DNA of 64,000 bases from Notospermus geniculatus (GCA_002633025.1 NMRB01000032.1:544757-608756), one strand, 5' to 3'; shown: positions 52,256 through 63,826, numbered from the stretch's first letter. Notes: a model not told the origin generated them from the letters alone. Program-made: numbers and translations.

Positions 52256-53403
52256 TTTTCTGTGATTATAAATTTTGTCTTGTTTAATTTTATAGTGTCC
52301 TTCTTCCACATATTGCAGAGTTTTCCATTCTATGGGCCAGAGATTTGAGCCTTTTTGCCCTTATGGAGATACTATCCATAGGCCTATTCCAAAACTACCG
52401 GTACGGGTATCTTTTTTTTGAGAATCAGTTGTTACCCTAGCACCAGTAATATTGAATCTGGGGCAATAAGAGAAGATGAACCACAGATTCTTGTGGTTAG
52501 GAGGCCGAAGGACCTTGCATGCTTTACATGCAAAGGATTCTGGGAAATCACAGAGCCTGTTCGGAGGACCTGCTTGGATGATGCTGGTGTGTGTATAGTT
52601 CAATGAATTTTATCATAGTTAGTGCATGAAAAACCATAGACTGTAATAACAAAATATATTTTGAGTAATGTCTTGCGGCTGTAGGTACTTCCTATTCAGT
52701 AAGTCAAATTTATAAATTTAGTACGAATTGCCTATATTCACGTATCTGAGAATGAACTGCTGGATTCACCTAATTTGCATATCAGAATGAGAAATCATGA
52801 AAATCAGTGATACCCCAAACTAGATCTCAGAACGAGGATGACAGTCAAAAGGAGGTAAATAAAGCCTGCAACCCAACCAGGAAGTACACAATGACATGCA
52901 TGATATATGCAATAACAATCAAAAAAGACATAAAAGATGCATTCTGACAGGTGTTTTTAATGAACAAATGAATTGAATTAAAATTTGCCCACACAATGGC
53001 TCAACCTAAGTCAAATTGTTTGATTATACTGAGTGCTGCAATAGAGGGTAGGGCCTGTTTTCACCACACACACTTTTGAGTTGACACAAACACTGAAACA
53101 GAACATGACATCATGATGATGAGTAGCCTAGGCCTAGGCCTACCTATAGCTAGGCCCGCAGCAGCATCCGCAGCAGCATTGTGGTTGGATAGGGGGACCA
53201 CCACACAGGTTCTTAACTGACAATGTGGCCCTAAGCCTTAGGGCCTAAGCAGCATGCTAAGTGAAGCACTGAAGTGTGTACTGTTGTAAGGACCTGCGAG
53301 AGTGTGATCCCCTATCTATTTTTTGACCACAAGAACCTATGTTTTCTGACTGACCACCTAGGCAGGCCTACCTGCACTTATTTATTTCTTTATTCAATTG
53401 CAG
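52256..53403. other. Intergenic, with unrecognised 5' part of GATD1
   Basis: The GATD1 first exon should be here but I found no methionine-led exon ending in phase 1 that resembles its N-terminus. AGGCCTA motifs cluster at 53125-53160. No other gene is visible. Confidence 0.45.
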
Positions 53404-54275
53404 GTGTGAACTCCCAATCTTTTATTCAAGCATTCACCTTGACTCACTCGACGTTTTCTGTCCAGCTTGCAGCACCAAATGTAAGTAGGCTACTGGTGTG
53501 GCCTAGGCATGCTAGGATAGGATGGCTTCCATCCATCCACATCGTGAATTAGAAATTCACATGGATGATGGATGGATCCAAGGAGGAGTTCCATGTGTTC
53601 CCTCTAGTTCAGTTGGGGGGGGGGGGGGGGNNNNNNNNNNNNNNNNNNNNNNNNNNNNNNNNNNNNNNNNNNNNNNNNNNNNNNNNNNNNNCGTTGTCAG
53701 TGGGATTTGGTACATATACATTGACTTGGTGAGACCTTCATTCAAACCAGGTCTCTGGTCAGAGAATCGAAATCGCGCTTTATTTTAATTCAGACTTCTA
53801 AGTTCTAGTCAACATGTACGCCTATATTCGTTCATCCTGTGCATGATCATATTTCAGGGCCGGCCATCAGAATTCATCAATCAAGATGACAGCAGTCGCC
53901 GTTGGCTCAATGATTTCAGGGCAAAGTCGTTTTCAAATCCAATCAGTCTAGAAATGGTTGATGGTAGGTGTCAGATAGGGCACTGTGTCTTCTTACACTA
54001 CAGCAGAATCAGTTCAGTTCTATGATTTGGTGAAAGTTTTGGCCAAAAGAGTGAAAGAAATGATTTACTGTATCATGGGAAAGTGGGGAATTTAAGTCAC
54101 TGTTATGGCTTCAATTTTGATACCATTTCTGTATGCATTGATGTTGTTAATATGACATGTTTTACAGCCAATCGTTATTCAGCTTTGCTGTTACCCAGCA
54201 TGCCAGGCTCAGTGTTTGATCTTGCTCACAATCTTGAACTCTCTCAGATCATCAACCACTTTGTAAAAGAAAAAA
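53404..54275 (+). CDS. GATD1: GATD1 (PDDC1), DJ-1/PfpI-like domain protein, internal exons only
   Basis: Three exons in phase: 53404-53480, 53858-53963, 54168-54275. They encode VNSQSFIQAFTLTHSTFSVQ, then GRPSEFINQDDSSRRWLND, FRAKSFSNPISLEMVD and RYSALLLPSMPGSVFDLAHN..LSQIINHFVKEK. This follows human GATD1 in order (SAQSFLHCFTMASTAF, RWVQDFRLKAYASPAKLE, ALLIPSCPGALTDL). The family has the glutamine-amidotransferase class I/DJ-1 fold without an established reaction. Both ends are missing: the first exon is not found, and the C-terminal exons (the stretch corresponding to PICAVGHGVAAL and beyond) should follow 54275 but an N at 54357 interrupts. A 61-base N gap lies in the first visible intron. 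Confidence 0.88.
53631..53691. other. Assembly gap of 61 N after a poly-G run
   Basis: Run of about 16 G then 61 N, inside a GATD1 intron. No recognised exon is lost. Confidence 0.95.
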
Positions 54276-54356
54276 GTAAGTACAAAATTGATTTTTTGCC
54301 ACTTTCAAAGCCTTTGATTGTCATTGCCAGAACAAAGGACAATAGAACGTCCCTAA

Positions 54357-54357
54357 N
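54357..54357. other. Single-N contig join after GATD1 exon
   Basis: 82 bases past the last recognised GATD1 exon. GATD1 coding sequence is not resumed to the right, and the next gene is on the opposite strand, so sequence may be missing here. Confidence 0.6.
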
Positions 54358-54934
54358 AATTGCAGTTTTCTTTACTGTGCTGTATACAACTGAATGCTGC
54401 TCCTTTTAAGCATAATCAGCACTTGGCTAGCTTGAATACTCATGATGAATAGTCGTACTGAACATTGATTACATGGATTATTCTGTGCTCACTGTTTTGA
54501 CAATCTTGACTTCGAAGCAGAACTGGCTTTGTTTAGTGGTCCAAATGGTCAATTTTGTAATGTTTGACATTGTTTAAATGGCACAAGATTATTGATAATT
54601 TACTGGTATTGTTCTGATGAATATGTCAAACAGTTCAGTTTGGCATTTCTTTTCAGATACCAGTTCTATCATGATCATGTAACTACCAGGTGTTGTCAGA
54701 AAGTCTGTTGCATTTATGTAAGGTACAACTTGACATGTGAATCAAACGATAAATAAAGTGAACATATTTTGAAAGTTATTTCCTTTGATGCATCTTTTAC
54801 TCAACTTTCAAAGGACTGCATAGCATGTATGCCTTCTCTCCCCTTCTGCCTGCTACAGAAAAGTAATCCCGAGGTTCAGGCCATTTTACTAGGCTCTATT
54901 ACCTCCCTTGTAAAAAAACATACTTGTGTAAAGA

Positions 54935-55013
54935 ATTGAAGTGCCACACTGGGATTCGAACCGGCAAGTTTTGAGACAATCTAGAGCAATCACTCACAAA
55001 TGGTAACATATAC
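54935..55013 (-). repeat. tRNA-like sequence, probably a SINE head
   Basis: On the minus strand GTGAGTGATTGCTCTAGATT leads to GCCGGTTCGAATCCCAGT and GTGGCAC. The B-box GGTTCGAATCC is perfect, but the 5' arm does not pair well with the 3' end and no clear anticodon arm forms, so a tRNA-derived SINE or decayed tRNA is more likely than a working tRNA gene. Confidence 0.55.
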
Positions 55014-55418
55014 CTCTCTCAGTTGTGGGATTATGACAAGAGTAGAAGACAAATGATGTGATGACAGATGTCGCTTTATTCAACAGGAAGAGTTTCACTC
55101 GTATAGATAACCAAAAATACATGAATATAACACACCACAAATTCAGGTAACTTCACTGGGAAACAGGCTGCTCTCCAATGCACTAAAAACTTGTACAAAT
55201 TCCTTGGATGGAGCATTCCTCTGTTCATAGTTGAGGTACCGGTAATAGGCTTTCCAAGGAATGTGGATGGATGAAATACTGAGATACAGCCAATGATAAC
55301 TTGCACCTTGAATAATGAAGATGTCTCTCTTCAAAGGATAAAAAATTCATGACCTCATTTGCACTGTGCTGGGAACCTAGGATGGAGGGTCGGGAACATT
55401 TCCGAAGATAAAATTGGC

Positions 55419-57211
55419 TCAAACACTTGATACGCGATCAGCATGTTCAATACGGCGTTGATCAATATTGACTGAGATTAAACGGAATGCTGTCACTGTT
55501 TGAAAAATACAAGTAACAACTGCTTGCACTGGTGGTGAGAGCACAAAGGCACAACTCTCGCCAACATTTCTCACAAAAACGAAAATAGGTAGAATAAGAT
55601 TGTTAAACACAGTTGTCAGCAGTGGCTTGAGAACATAACTACCAGCAATTTCTATCACTTTAACTAATGATGGAACGATCAGTTGGCCATAGAAAAAGCG
55701 GTATCCTTCCATCAGCGCAATGATGAAGAAACTTGTGACAATTCGAAGGACACCAAAAAATTCCCTCCAAGCACGGATTACCCATCTTTCGACCCTGAAA
55801 AAAAGATAAACAAATTACAGGAATAAACAACACGATGGAAACAAACATATTGGTAGTTTACGTACCGGTACTCCGTCAAGTTATGGATGCTTCGTGAATA
55901 AGGTCACTGGCCAGGTATCTACTGCAGAGAGCAACATCATCTGAAGCCTCACCATAGTAAATAACATGAAGAAGTGATTGAACTTACACATCAGCAACTT
56001 CCTGCATCTTGGCCCTTGGAACATCGGGCTCCAAGTATGTGCGGTAGTAGGTGACAACTGGAGCTTCAAATACATACATACGCCTGAAAGGGTACAATGG
56101 AATTAATTTAGTCACTTGCAGACCGTACAAATCATATTGAAGAGTTCAGGCAAAGAATGATACTTCCCCAGTATATCCCCAATTTTTGCAGCACCAGACT
56201 TTTCAATACTATGATTGAAAACTGCCCCTATAAAGGTCTCACGTTTTTCTATCCAAAGTTAGAAAGTATCTAACATGTAAGCTTACAACTAAACAATGCA
56301 ATCATCAGCCTCTACTTACTTGTTACCAAGGGAATCCACTTCATTATTCGCAGGTACTTCTACAGGCGGTTTTGGTTCTACTAGAGCACTTATGTCAACA
56401 GGACCCACCTGAAATCAAGTACAACATATCTCATGTTAAAGGGTGGGTCAAAATTAGCCCTCATTATTCAGTCGATACACCAGTACCATGGACTACATAT
56501 AAACTGATTCCTCGCTATGACATGTATGAACACATTGCAAGTTCCAAACAGTCCAGTGGAACATTTTGGTAAGGATAGTGTACTAAAAGCATAGACAGTG
56601 ATCAACTGTGTTTATGATTACCTCATCTTTTCCAGCTGTTGGCCATTTCAACAAAGGGAAGTCTGCAGATGCCTTCTTTTTATCACCTTCTCCAGCTGAA
56701 ATAAAATTCCATGAATGATAGGAATCTGATTTGGCACAATGTCTACTCTGCATTTCTGATCAAGGTCTATGTCATGGACACAAGCATAATAAATGAGAGA
56801 ATGTATCTTTGAGGATGATAGTAGTGCTATTAGCTGAAAATGGACGACAGATAAAGATTTTGATAAGCGAGATTAGCATACCAGTCTTCCCTCCATGATC
56901 ATCTTTATGAGACAGGCCATCTTCTTGTCGTTTTCTGAAAGAAGAAACATGTGGCATAAAAACTGTCAAGACCAGTGACCATTCACGATCTGTCATGCTA
57001 TAGTTTGTCTGACCTTTCAAATTTGAGAGTGACCAGGGTCAACTTTCAGCCGAGGCACTCAGGCTTCTTCGTTTTGAAAATTACTTACCGGTATGGTACC
57101 TGATAACATAAGCCTGATTTTCTTTTGCAAAATTAAAGAGGTTAGAAAAAAAAATCTATAGACAACTTACTCATTGACATTGTCCATTTTCCCCTCAGGT
57201 TCCATCTCCAT
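55419..57211 (-). CDS. Unrecognised small membrane protein (242 residues)
   Basis: Six minus-strand exons join cleanly: 57171-57211, 56882-56934, 56622-56695, 56320-56408, 55988-56083, 55419-55794. The start is ATG at 57211 (MEMEPEGKMDNVN). The first 85 or so residues are hydrophilic and Lys/Asp/Pro-rich (AGEGDKKKASADFPLLKWPT; VEPKPPVEVPANNEVD), followed by MYVFEAPVVTYYRTYLEPDV, a basic WVIRAWREFFG, and a long hydrophobic C-terminal half with about three possible membrane segments (VLRIVTSFFIIALMEG; LVKVIEIAGSYVLKPLL; LILPIFVFV, then AVVTCIFQTVTAF). It ends RRIEHADRVSSV. I do not recognise the family. All splice sites are consensus and all phases agree, so it is a real gene. On the minus strand AATAAA lies at 55074-55079. 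Confidence 0.85.
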
Positions 57212-57504
57212 AAATTTCACTTGTTTTTGTGTGCATTCGACATAGTCACCTGACTTACATTAGGCCCCATTATCTGATATCCTGTCACGATTAACTGACA
57301 TAGATAGATAACTCTGTCCAATAGCGTTCAGAACTGAGAATGCCTCCAAATCCATGCAACTAACTACCGGGTTTACGGAGGACAATGTCAATGTCAAGCT
57401 GTGGCAGGCCTACAACAGTAACAGACAGAATGTAAGAGAAACGTGAGTAGGCCTCCAAATGTATCAATAACATGATAAACATTAAAAGTCATAGGATAGG
57501 GTTT

Positions 57505-57572
57505 TGTTAGGGTTAGGGCTAGGGTTGGGCCTAGTAGGAGGGTTGTGCCTAGGGCGGGGTAGGGTTAGGTTA
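57505..57572. repeat. Degenerate TTAGGG-like tract
   Basis: Reads GTTAGGGTTAGGGCTAGGG followed by looser variants (GTTGTGCCTAGGGCGGGG, TAGGGTTAGGTTAG). It resembles an eroded interstitial telomere-type repeat or a chance G-rich tandem. Confidence 0.5.
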
Positions 57573-57605
57573 GAACAAGGAAGGCTGCTAGGCCAGACCT
57601 GTCCA

Positions 57606-57985
57606 GACCCCCGGGTTTCCAGTGCCGCTATATTCACTTCTAAATTTCTGGGTGCCGCCTAAGTATGTTGTGTGATTCGACCACCAGACGGCAACTTTGA
57701 TGGCCTAGGGGGCCCGAATTTTCTAGTGTGGAAGGTGAACCTGGAGGGGGGTCTGGGGGCACTCCCCCAGAAAAATTTGACAATTTAAGTGCTTTAGATG
57801 CGTTTTCCTGGCATCTGAGAACAAAACACTTGAATTTAGAATTGGGTGCCGCTAAATTGGGTTTTGGTGCCGCGGAGATCCCCTTTAAAGCTTCCAAAGT
57901 GCCGCATGTGGCACTCTGTTCATTTTTCCTTGGTGCCGCCAAAATATTTTTAGGTGCCGCTGGCGGCTCTTGGTGCCGCGTTTGG
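57606..57985. repeat. GTGCCGC-rich dispersed repeat, includes block shared with 63-170
   Basis: At least seven GTGCCGC copies at irregular spacing flank the GGGGGTCTGGGGGCACTCCC block also seen near the left edge of the window. Long open frames in both strands here are by-products of the lack of stops in this unit. Confidence 0.65.
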
Positions 57986-59131
57986 ACATGGCTGTAGGCC
58001 CCCTAATAGAATAGGCCTAGGCGGCTAAAAAAGTTGCCTAGACCTATTGGGATCGTCGTAAAAATAGTGTACGCCTGCCCTAGGCCTAGTAGTAAGTACA
58101 TCGTATGTAAAATGCATTAGAGAGCGTCGTAAGAATAGCCACGGCCATAATAAACACATGTCTTATTGTCACAATCTTTGGTTTCCATGACAATTTTTCC
58201 CCGGGAATTTTTCCTGGGGACATTCTTACCTTCCACACCCTACCGACTTTTCATCATCATCATCATCATAAAGGCATCATGGCCCTTGAGGGTCTTTGCC
58301 GTTCTCTCAATAGCCTATAAACGGAAGTTTTCACGAATTCGTCGATGTCAAATAATTTTAAGTCAAGTATACATAAGTTATCGTACAAAGTCATGATGAC
58401 ACTGGCAGTGACATGACATGATGATTGAGCGTGGATGATGATGGATTTTGAACAATGTTCTTCTGCCTGACATGATGTTCGTTTTGGCGCGCTTCACTCG
58501 CCTCCACGTGGTCAGCATGTATGTTGTGGTTGTTGTTATTGCATATACTATAATGATATTTCCGATCTTACCTGGCTGCGACACTTCCTGGTTGGAAGTG
58601 GGACATTCAGGGTGAGGACTTGATTGCCTATCGAAGACGGACGGGAGGTCCAAAAAACCCTTGTAAAATATCAAATCACTAGTCATAAACAACTTGATTT
58701 TCATCCATTCTATTTCCTGCTGCTTAGTGCTTGGGACAGAGCCCCTCCCCTTTCCCTAACTTGCTCTTTCATGTCTTTTTACTTTTTAGCCCAGCTACCG
58801 GTATAGCTTGGTAGCCTAGCTCATGAGCTGCCTCTCCATCATATCATGATATAGGAAGAGGAGGACTAACCACCATGCCCATCCGGTAGGCCTACATGTA
58901 TTTCTTGTGACGACCAGTGTCGGGCAGTGTGACGGGCAGTTGTCTAGCTAAAGGGCCTAGGCCTAGGCTCTACCCAGGAACCGTACCTATTCGGTGAGAA
59001 TTTTTGGTTGATTTAGGCTAGTGGTTGGTTGATACAGGAAAGAAATACCAAAAGGCCTTGGCCTGCCATACCAGACTACTCGTTTTCACAACGTAACTTC
59101 AACAGTGTCCGCCATTGCTGTTGTCGCCATC

Positions 59132-59200
59132 ATGACGCAAAGTCGGGGGCAAATGCATCGCTGAGGTCGTCCTATGACGCAAAGCCAGGGGCAAAATGCA
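59132..59200. repeat. Tandem copy of ATGACGCAAAG..GGGGCAAA.TGCA upstream of the DSTYK-like gene
   Basis: The 26-28 base unit occurs at 59132-59157 and 59174-59200, about 130-190 bases before the start codon. TGACGCAA resembles an ATF/C/EBP-type half-site. Possible promoter element; function not shown. Confidence 0.5.
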
Positions 59201-59326
59201 CTACCCAATAGAACGCTGCTGCATCATGGAAACGATGAATACCATGCACTACCACCACCATATACCAACCATATCATGTACCATATCGTTTCAGATTGCT
59301 GATTGTGTAAATCAAAAGGGTACAAA

Positions 59327-62300
59327 ATGGCAGAAGCCATGCCTTTGCTGGAGTTGGACTTGGACAGAAAGAAGATAAAGAGGGATTTTGAGAATTACAT
59401 CAGCAGAATGAGGAAACTTTGTCCCATAGTTTCAGATACGCTGAAACATTTAGATGCAGTTAGTGGGGAATATTTTGGTGGGAACAAGTCGCTTCTTGTT
59501 TCACCTGAGGATGAGGAATTCATCAGAAGTGCACTAGACATGAGACGAAAACCAACAGCCATATTTTTAGGCCACATAAATTGTGGCAAAAGTAGTCTTC
59601 TGAACGAGATGCTTCATCGTAGTAACCTTGTCCCAACCTCACAGTTGCGTTGTACAGCTCGCCTTGTCATCCTTGATTATGTCAAATGTCATGAGAATGA
59701 GAGTTTTCAATTGGTCAAAGCCGATAGGACACCAATTGGACCACCTCAAAGTTTGGTGGAGGAGAAGAAAAAGAAAAGGAAGAAGAGAAAAAAGGGTGAA
59801 GGAAATGTTGGGAGTGTGTTGGAAAAGGTGATACCAAAAGATTTGATTGACCTACCAGAGGTTCCTCTTGATCAAGAAAATGATGGAGAAGAGAGAGAAG
59901 AAATGTCAAGAGAAAATCTTGAGGCAGTACAACAGATGGTTCTAGCTCGAGTCAATGCTGATATCTTGAAGTATGGAATACACCTGGTTGACGCGCCAGG
60001 TTTTGAGGAGTCGGATGCCCTTGACAATCTCTTTTTGTCACTCATCAAACAGGACCTTGAGCCACTGATTGTCTATGTTATTGATGGTAGGAGTCTGTGG
60101 AGAGGAACGGTAAGTTAATGTGATTTTCAGGGTTTCATTAATTATGATACTGGTGATGATTGTTTGGATTGTGACTTTATCACAAATGTTTTCTGCTTTG
60201 ACCCCTTGAATGTCCACAACAATAGTCCTGTTTTCTGCTGCGGCCAATGCCATATTTCCTGAGATAAAAATGGATGAAATGCTTGTAAGTTGTGCATGTC
60301 ATGAGCCATTTACAGTATCTAGAGTCTGTGAAATTATCATTTTTTCAGGACACGAAGACGTTACTAAAAATAAAAGCGTCTTACCCGGAGGCAAATGTCC
60401 TCTTTGTCATCAACAAAATTGATGTGAGCAAGAAAGCAGACAAAATAAACCAGGCCAGTGATGATGAAGAAGAAGAACCAGCGGAGGAAGTTGATCGTGG
60501 AATTGGCAAAGTTACAGGCAATGATGACGATGATGTTGTAAGTCAGATTCCCAGATTGGCAGAACTGAAAGTAGTTCTGGAGAAAATTAAGGAGAAGGGA
60601 TTCCTTGGACCTAAGGAGTCTCTTCATACTTCAGAATGGTTCCATTGTGTATCAGCAAAGATGCAACACAATGCAAGACAAGAGGGAAATGTTGATCCAT
60701 CAAATGAATACATCGCCAGATTTCAAAGATTTGAGGCTTGTTTTCTCATGAAAATGTATGAGCGAATGAAACACTTGGAGGAGCGTGTTATAAACCGTAT
60801 CATCACCCTGATGGATGCATTCCTAACCCTGTTTGGGAAACAACGCGTTCGTTATATCGCTGCTGTGAACAATGTCCCTGACTTTGTGGAGAGAGCAATG
60901 TGTGCCGAGGCCTATCTGAGGAATGCATTTTCCAGTTATGTTGATGACATCATTAAAAATCACCAAAGCATCGCAAATACTCTTGAGGAAACCAAGAAGA
61001 AAGTTAAGACAAGCCCTGTGCCACTTGACCTTGCAGGGAAACCATCAATTGCAGACCAAAAGATGTATCACCATTTGTGGAGTTTGTTCGATGTGGAGGT
61101 GGAAGAGGGACGCGAAGACAAGGAGTTACAGGGACGTACGAAAGCAGCATCAAATGCACTCCAGATATTTGAAAGCATTCTTTGTATGATTCCTGATGAT
61201 ATCGTCCGGTCGTTTGAAAACAAGATGCATGATACGCGAGGTCGGTTTTTTGGCTTCGTGAAACATTTACGTGAACTTCTGAGCAATGACTGTTTGAACA
61301 ATCTTTTTGAACAAGCTTACAAAATCCGCAACAAGAGTGATGAAACGCCAACAGAACTGAGCAGCATGCGCGATATCATGTCATTGAAACCTGTCATCAA
61401 TGCAGCTCAGGTAGCACTGTGTAATTACGTCGAAGAGGGATTAAGAGGCCTGACGAGAGAGGACCTCCATCTGAAAGAACTGACCAACCTGGAAAGGTGG
61501 CGGGACCAGTTTATTGAGTCGATATTTAATCGCATCAAAGTTGACGCAATATGCGGGAAACTGGTTCGCTTATGCGCCCAAAAAATGGAGGAAATGCACA
61601 AGGAGTTCATTCGTAACATCCGTAGGGTAAGTAACTCTCAGTATTATATCATTATATTGAGCAATCTGAAGGTGCTGCCCCATGTCAGAGTTTTGTCACT
61701 GAGTTGGCTATCAATAATGCAAACTATAAACGGGATGTGTGACTCCTGTGAGATCCTCCTGGAATTGGAAACCTGGCAGTGAAAAGACAGGGCTGAATAT
61801 GCCAGTAAAATGGTTAAATCAGTGTTCTGAAAGAAAAACACAATTGATGTCTTTTTATTTTCAAGATGGAACAACTGCAAAACGAAGTTGAGAAGCTTGG
61901 TGATGAGAAATTGGCAAGTCTCGGTAAGAAGGTGAAACCGCCTTTGTTTCTCTACCTGTGCGAGGTGTATTCAGTTCAATATGAAAGGGAACACGGTGAT
62001 TGTATCGAATTGGGAGAGGAAATAGGGCAAGATGGTTGTTACATGATACACAAGTATCCAGGCAATGATGAATTAGTTGTGTATGTCCTGAAAAAGGAAG
62101 CGTGTCAAACTGAGGAGGAATGGATGAAGAGAGCTGTTGATTTGTTTCACGCATAGTAAGTACGGTATTTGAACTTAATACGATGAGGTTGAGCAGACTG
62201 TTTGTCTGCATCATCCTCACTCTCTACCTCCAGTTAGCAGTTTAGTTATGTAACAGAAGCTCTGCCAATAAAGGCACTGATCAATCTGAGAGGTTTATCA

Positions 62301-63392
62301 TGTGAGTTGGTTCTCAATGGGCAATCCACATTTGTCAGTTCCCTTGCGTCTTAGTCTTACACCAAGACAAATGAAACAAATGACTGCCCATAAATCTATG
62401 GCTGAATAGCCCATATAGAGAATCAACTTGCAAAACAGGTCCCTGTATTGAGTGTCCATCCCATTTTGTTTCAGCGACATCAAGAGACAGACAGACCTCA
62501 TCCACAAGGGTGGTCCTCATCCCTACAAGTCAAGTTTAGTGAACTGTCACGGACTGTGGATGCCAGATCGTGAAACGTTCCATGTTTTGTTTGACAAGAC
62601 AGATGAAACCGTCGTAGAATACATTGTACGGGAAAACCCATCTTTGAAACAGCGTCTGCTGTTAGCTCTCGAGGTTGGCCATGGGTTGGAACTCCTACAT
62701 CAGATTCAGTACGTCCATCTTGACCTGAGACCATGCAATATCAGGGTAAGTGTTTGTGGCAGTTTCACATTTCGAGCCCGTGTACCTCATTTCATCAAGT
62801 CACCCATGGCCTTTCCAAAAGGTCAAGATAACGTCACCGAGTTCTGGAGCTTGTACTCAGAAGAAGTAAAGCGCTTGCAATGTTGTCTCTTTTCCAGATG
62901 AGAGGTTCACAACCAAAGCTTCACTTGTGTCATTGGCAGTCACCTCTGGAGTATATCAAGCTCCAGCCAGATGCCTCCGGGGCATGCACAGAGGTTCCTC
63001 CATTTCACCTCCACCACAGTTTCACAGACCACTATGAACGAACAGATACAACGTGTGATTTGGACTGTTATTCATTTGGGACACTACTGTGGATCTTGTG
63101 CGAAGGGTCATTTAATGCATGTCCACAGAAGTTTCAACCATATCTGGATTACGGTGCACTGCAGATGGCATTAAAAGAGGGTATCCTACCCGAAATGCCA
63201 GAGGGGAGCATGGCTGGTGAACGTGAAGAACACAGAATGAAACTCTATGAACTGATGACACACCTCTGGACCCAACCAGTAACTTACACTATGAAAATAG
63301 CAAATAATCGACTGGAGTTCTTGACTGGAATATGTAAGGACTCTGGCAAGTTTTCTTGTTATTTTGATCTGGATGGGAACAGTCCAGTATAA
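59327..63392 (+). CDS. DSTYK-like protein: dynamin-type GTPase plus degenerate kinase domain
   Basis: Five exons: 59327-60109, 60349-61626, 61866-62155, 62475-62745, 62898-63392, giving 1038 residues (human DSTYK is about 929). GTPase motifs are complete: P-loop LGHINCGKSS (G82-S89), a G2-like RCTAR (109-112), DAPG (222-225), NKID (283-286), and SAK after FHCV. A Lys/Arg block (147-156) interrupts the domain. A helical middle follows. The C-terminal third aligns with the DSTYK kinase: GEEIGQDG (737-744), a lysine in VYVLKK (763), HLDLRPCN (865-872), YSFGTLLWILCEGS. The HRD Arg is Leu, and the DLG Asp position reads KLHLCHW, so a metal-binding Asp is absent. Hence a probable pseudokinase. The final residues after HLWTQP diverge from DSTYK; a donor-like GTAACT there might lead to another exon. 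I infer a DSTYK-related paralogue, not the orthologue itself. Confidence 0.88.
60226..60284 (+). other. Candidate alternative (cassette) exon in the DSTYK-like gene
   Basis: ACAATAG precedes, and GTAAGT follows, a 59-base segment open as LFSAAANAIFPEIKMDEML. It joins in frame only if exon 1 uses an earlier donor at 60086 (GATG|GTAGGA), where phase 1 plus 59 bases returns to phase 0. The simpler model splices 60109 to 60349 directly. The two models change the loop between G3 and G4 of the GTPase. Confidence 0.4.
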
Positions 63393-63428
63393 AAAGTGTG
63401 GATTAAGCAAAGGTCAGTTCATGGTACT

Positions 63429-63826
63429 CAGGGCTGTCAAAATTTTTCTGACTAGCAGGCTGCACAGGTGATACATGTAGTAGGAGGGTGCACATCAGTG
63501 TGACGCCTCTCTTCGCCATTTTGAAGACATGCGTTTCGAAAACTAATACGTAGGAATATTAAAGGGGTGCAATTAATTGAGCTCCCAAAACATGCAGGAG
63601 AGTGATCAAAAGCAACAAATATGGTTTTCCATTGGTTGTGCGAGGAAAGATTCGTTTGCCGTATGGGAATGTAGGCTACTTGCCACATATTTGTTAGTAA
63701 TGGCAATGTTTTTTTCGTGATTCGCAGATTATCTTTGTCATCCAGCGAAAAGTAGGCCTAGGCGGCAGCAAATGTTACTTCAGACGGCGTTTTGCCACCG
63801 TTGACCGGCTACTTTTGACAGCCCTG
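63429..63826. repeat. MITE-like element with CAGGGCTGTCAAAA ends
   Basis: Exact 14-base terminal inverted repeats (CAGGGCTGTCAAAA and TTTTGACAGCCCTG), 398 bases apart, just beyond the DSTYK-like stop. CAGGG ends are common in hAT-related elements. No transposase frame. Confidence 0.8.

Larger units (their letters stand above)
57212..59326. other. Intergenic region between the membrane-protein gene and the DSTYK-like gene
   Basis: Divergent genes flank this 2.1 kb. It contains degenerate TTAGGG-like repeats, a GTGCCGC-rich repeat, AGGCCTA clusters, a CAT microsatellite (58251-58269) and a duplicated promoter motif (59132-59200). A TTTCAG at 59289-59294 just before the DSTYK-like start may be an acceptor for an untranslated first exon. 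No other gene recognised. Confidence 0.55.

Noticed and set aside
54935-55013. Functional tRNA gene
   Set aside because: Only the B-box/T-arm is good; the acceptor and anticodon arms do not pair, so a SINE or decayed tRNA is favoured.
57640-57997. Overlapping open frames on both strands rich in Gly/Ala/Pro
   Set aside because: They arise from the GTGCCGC repeat unit, which lacks stops in several frames.
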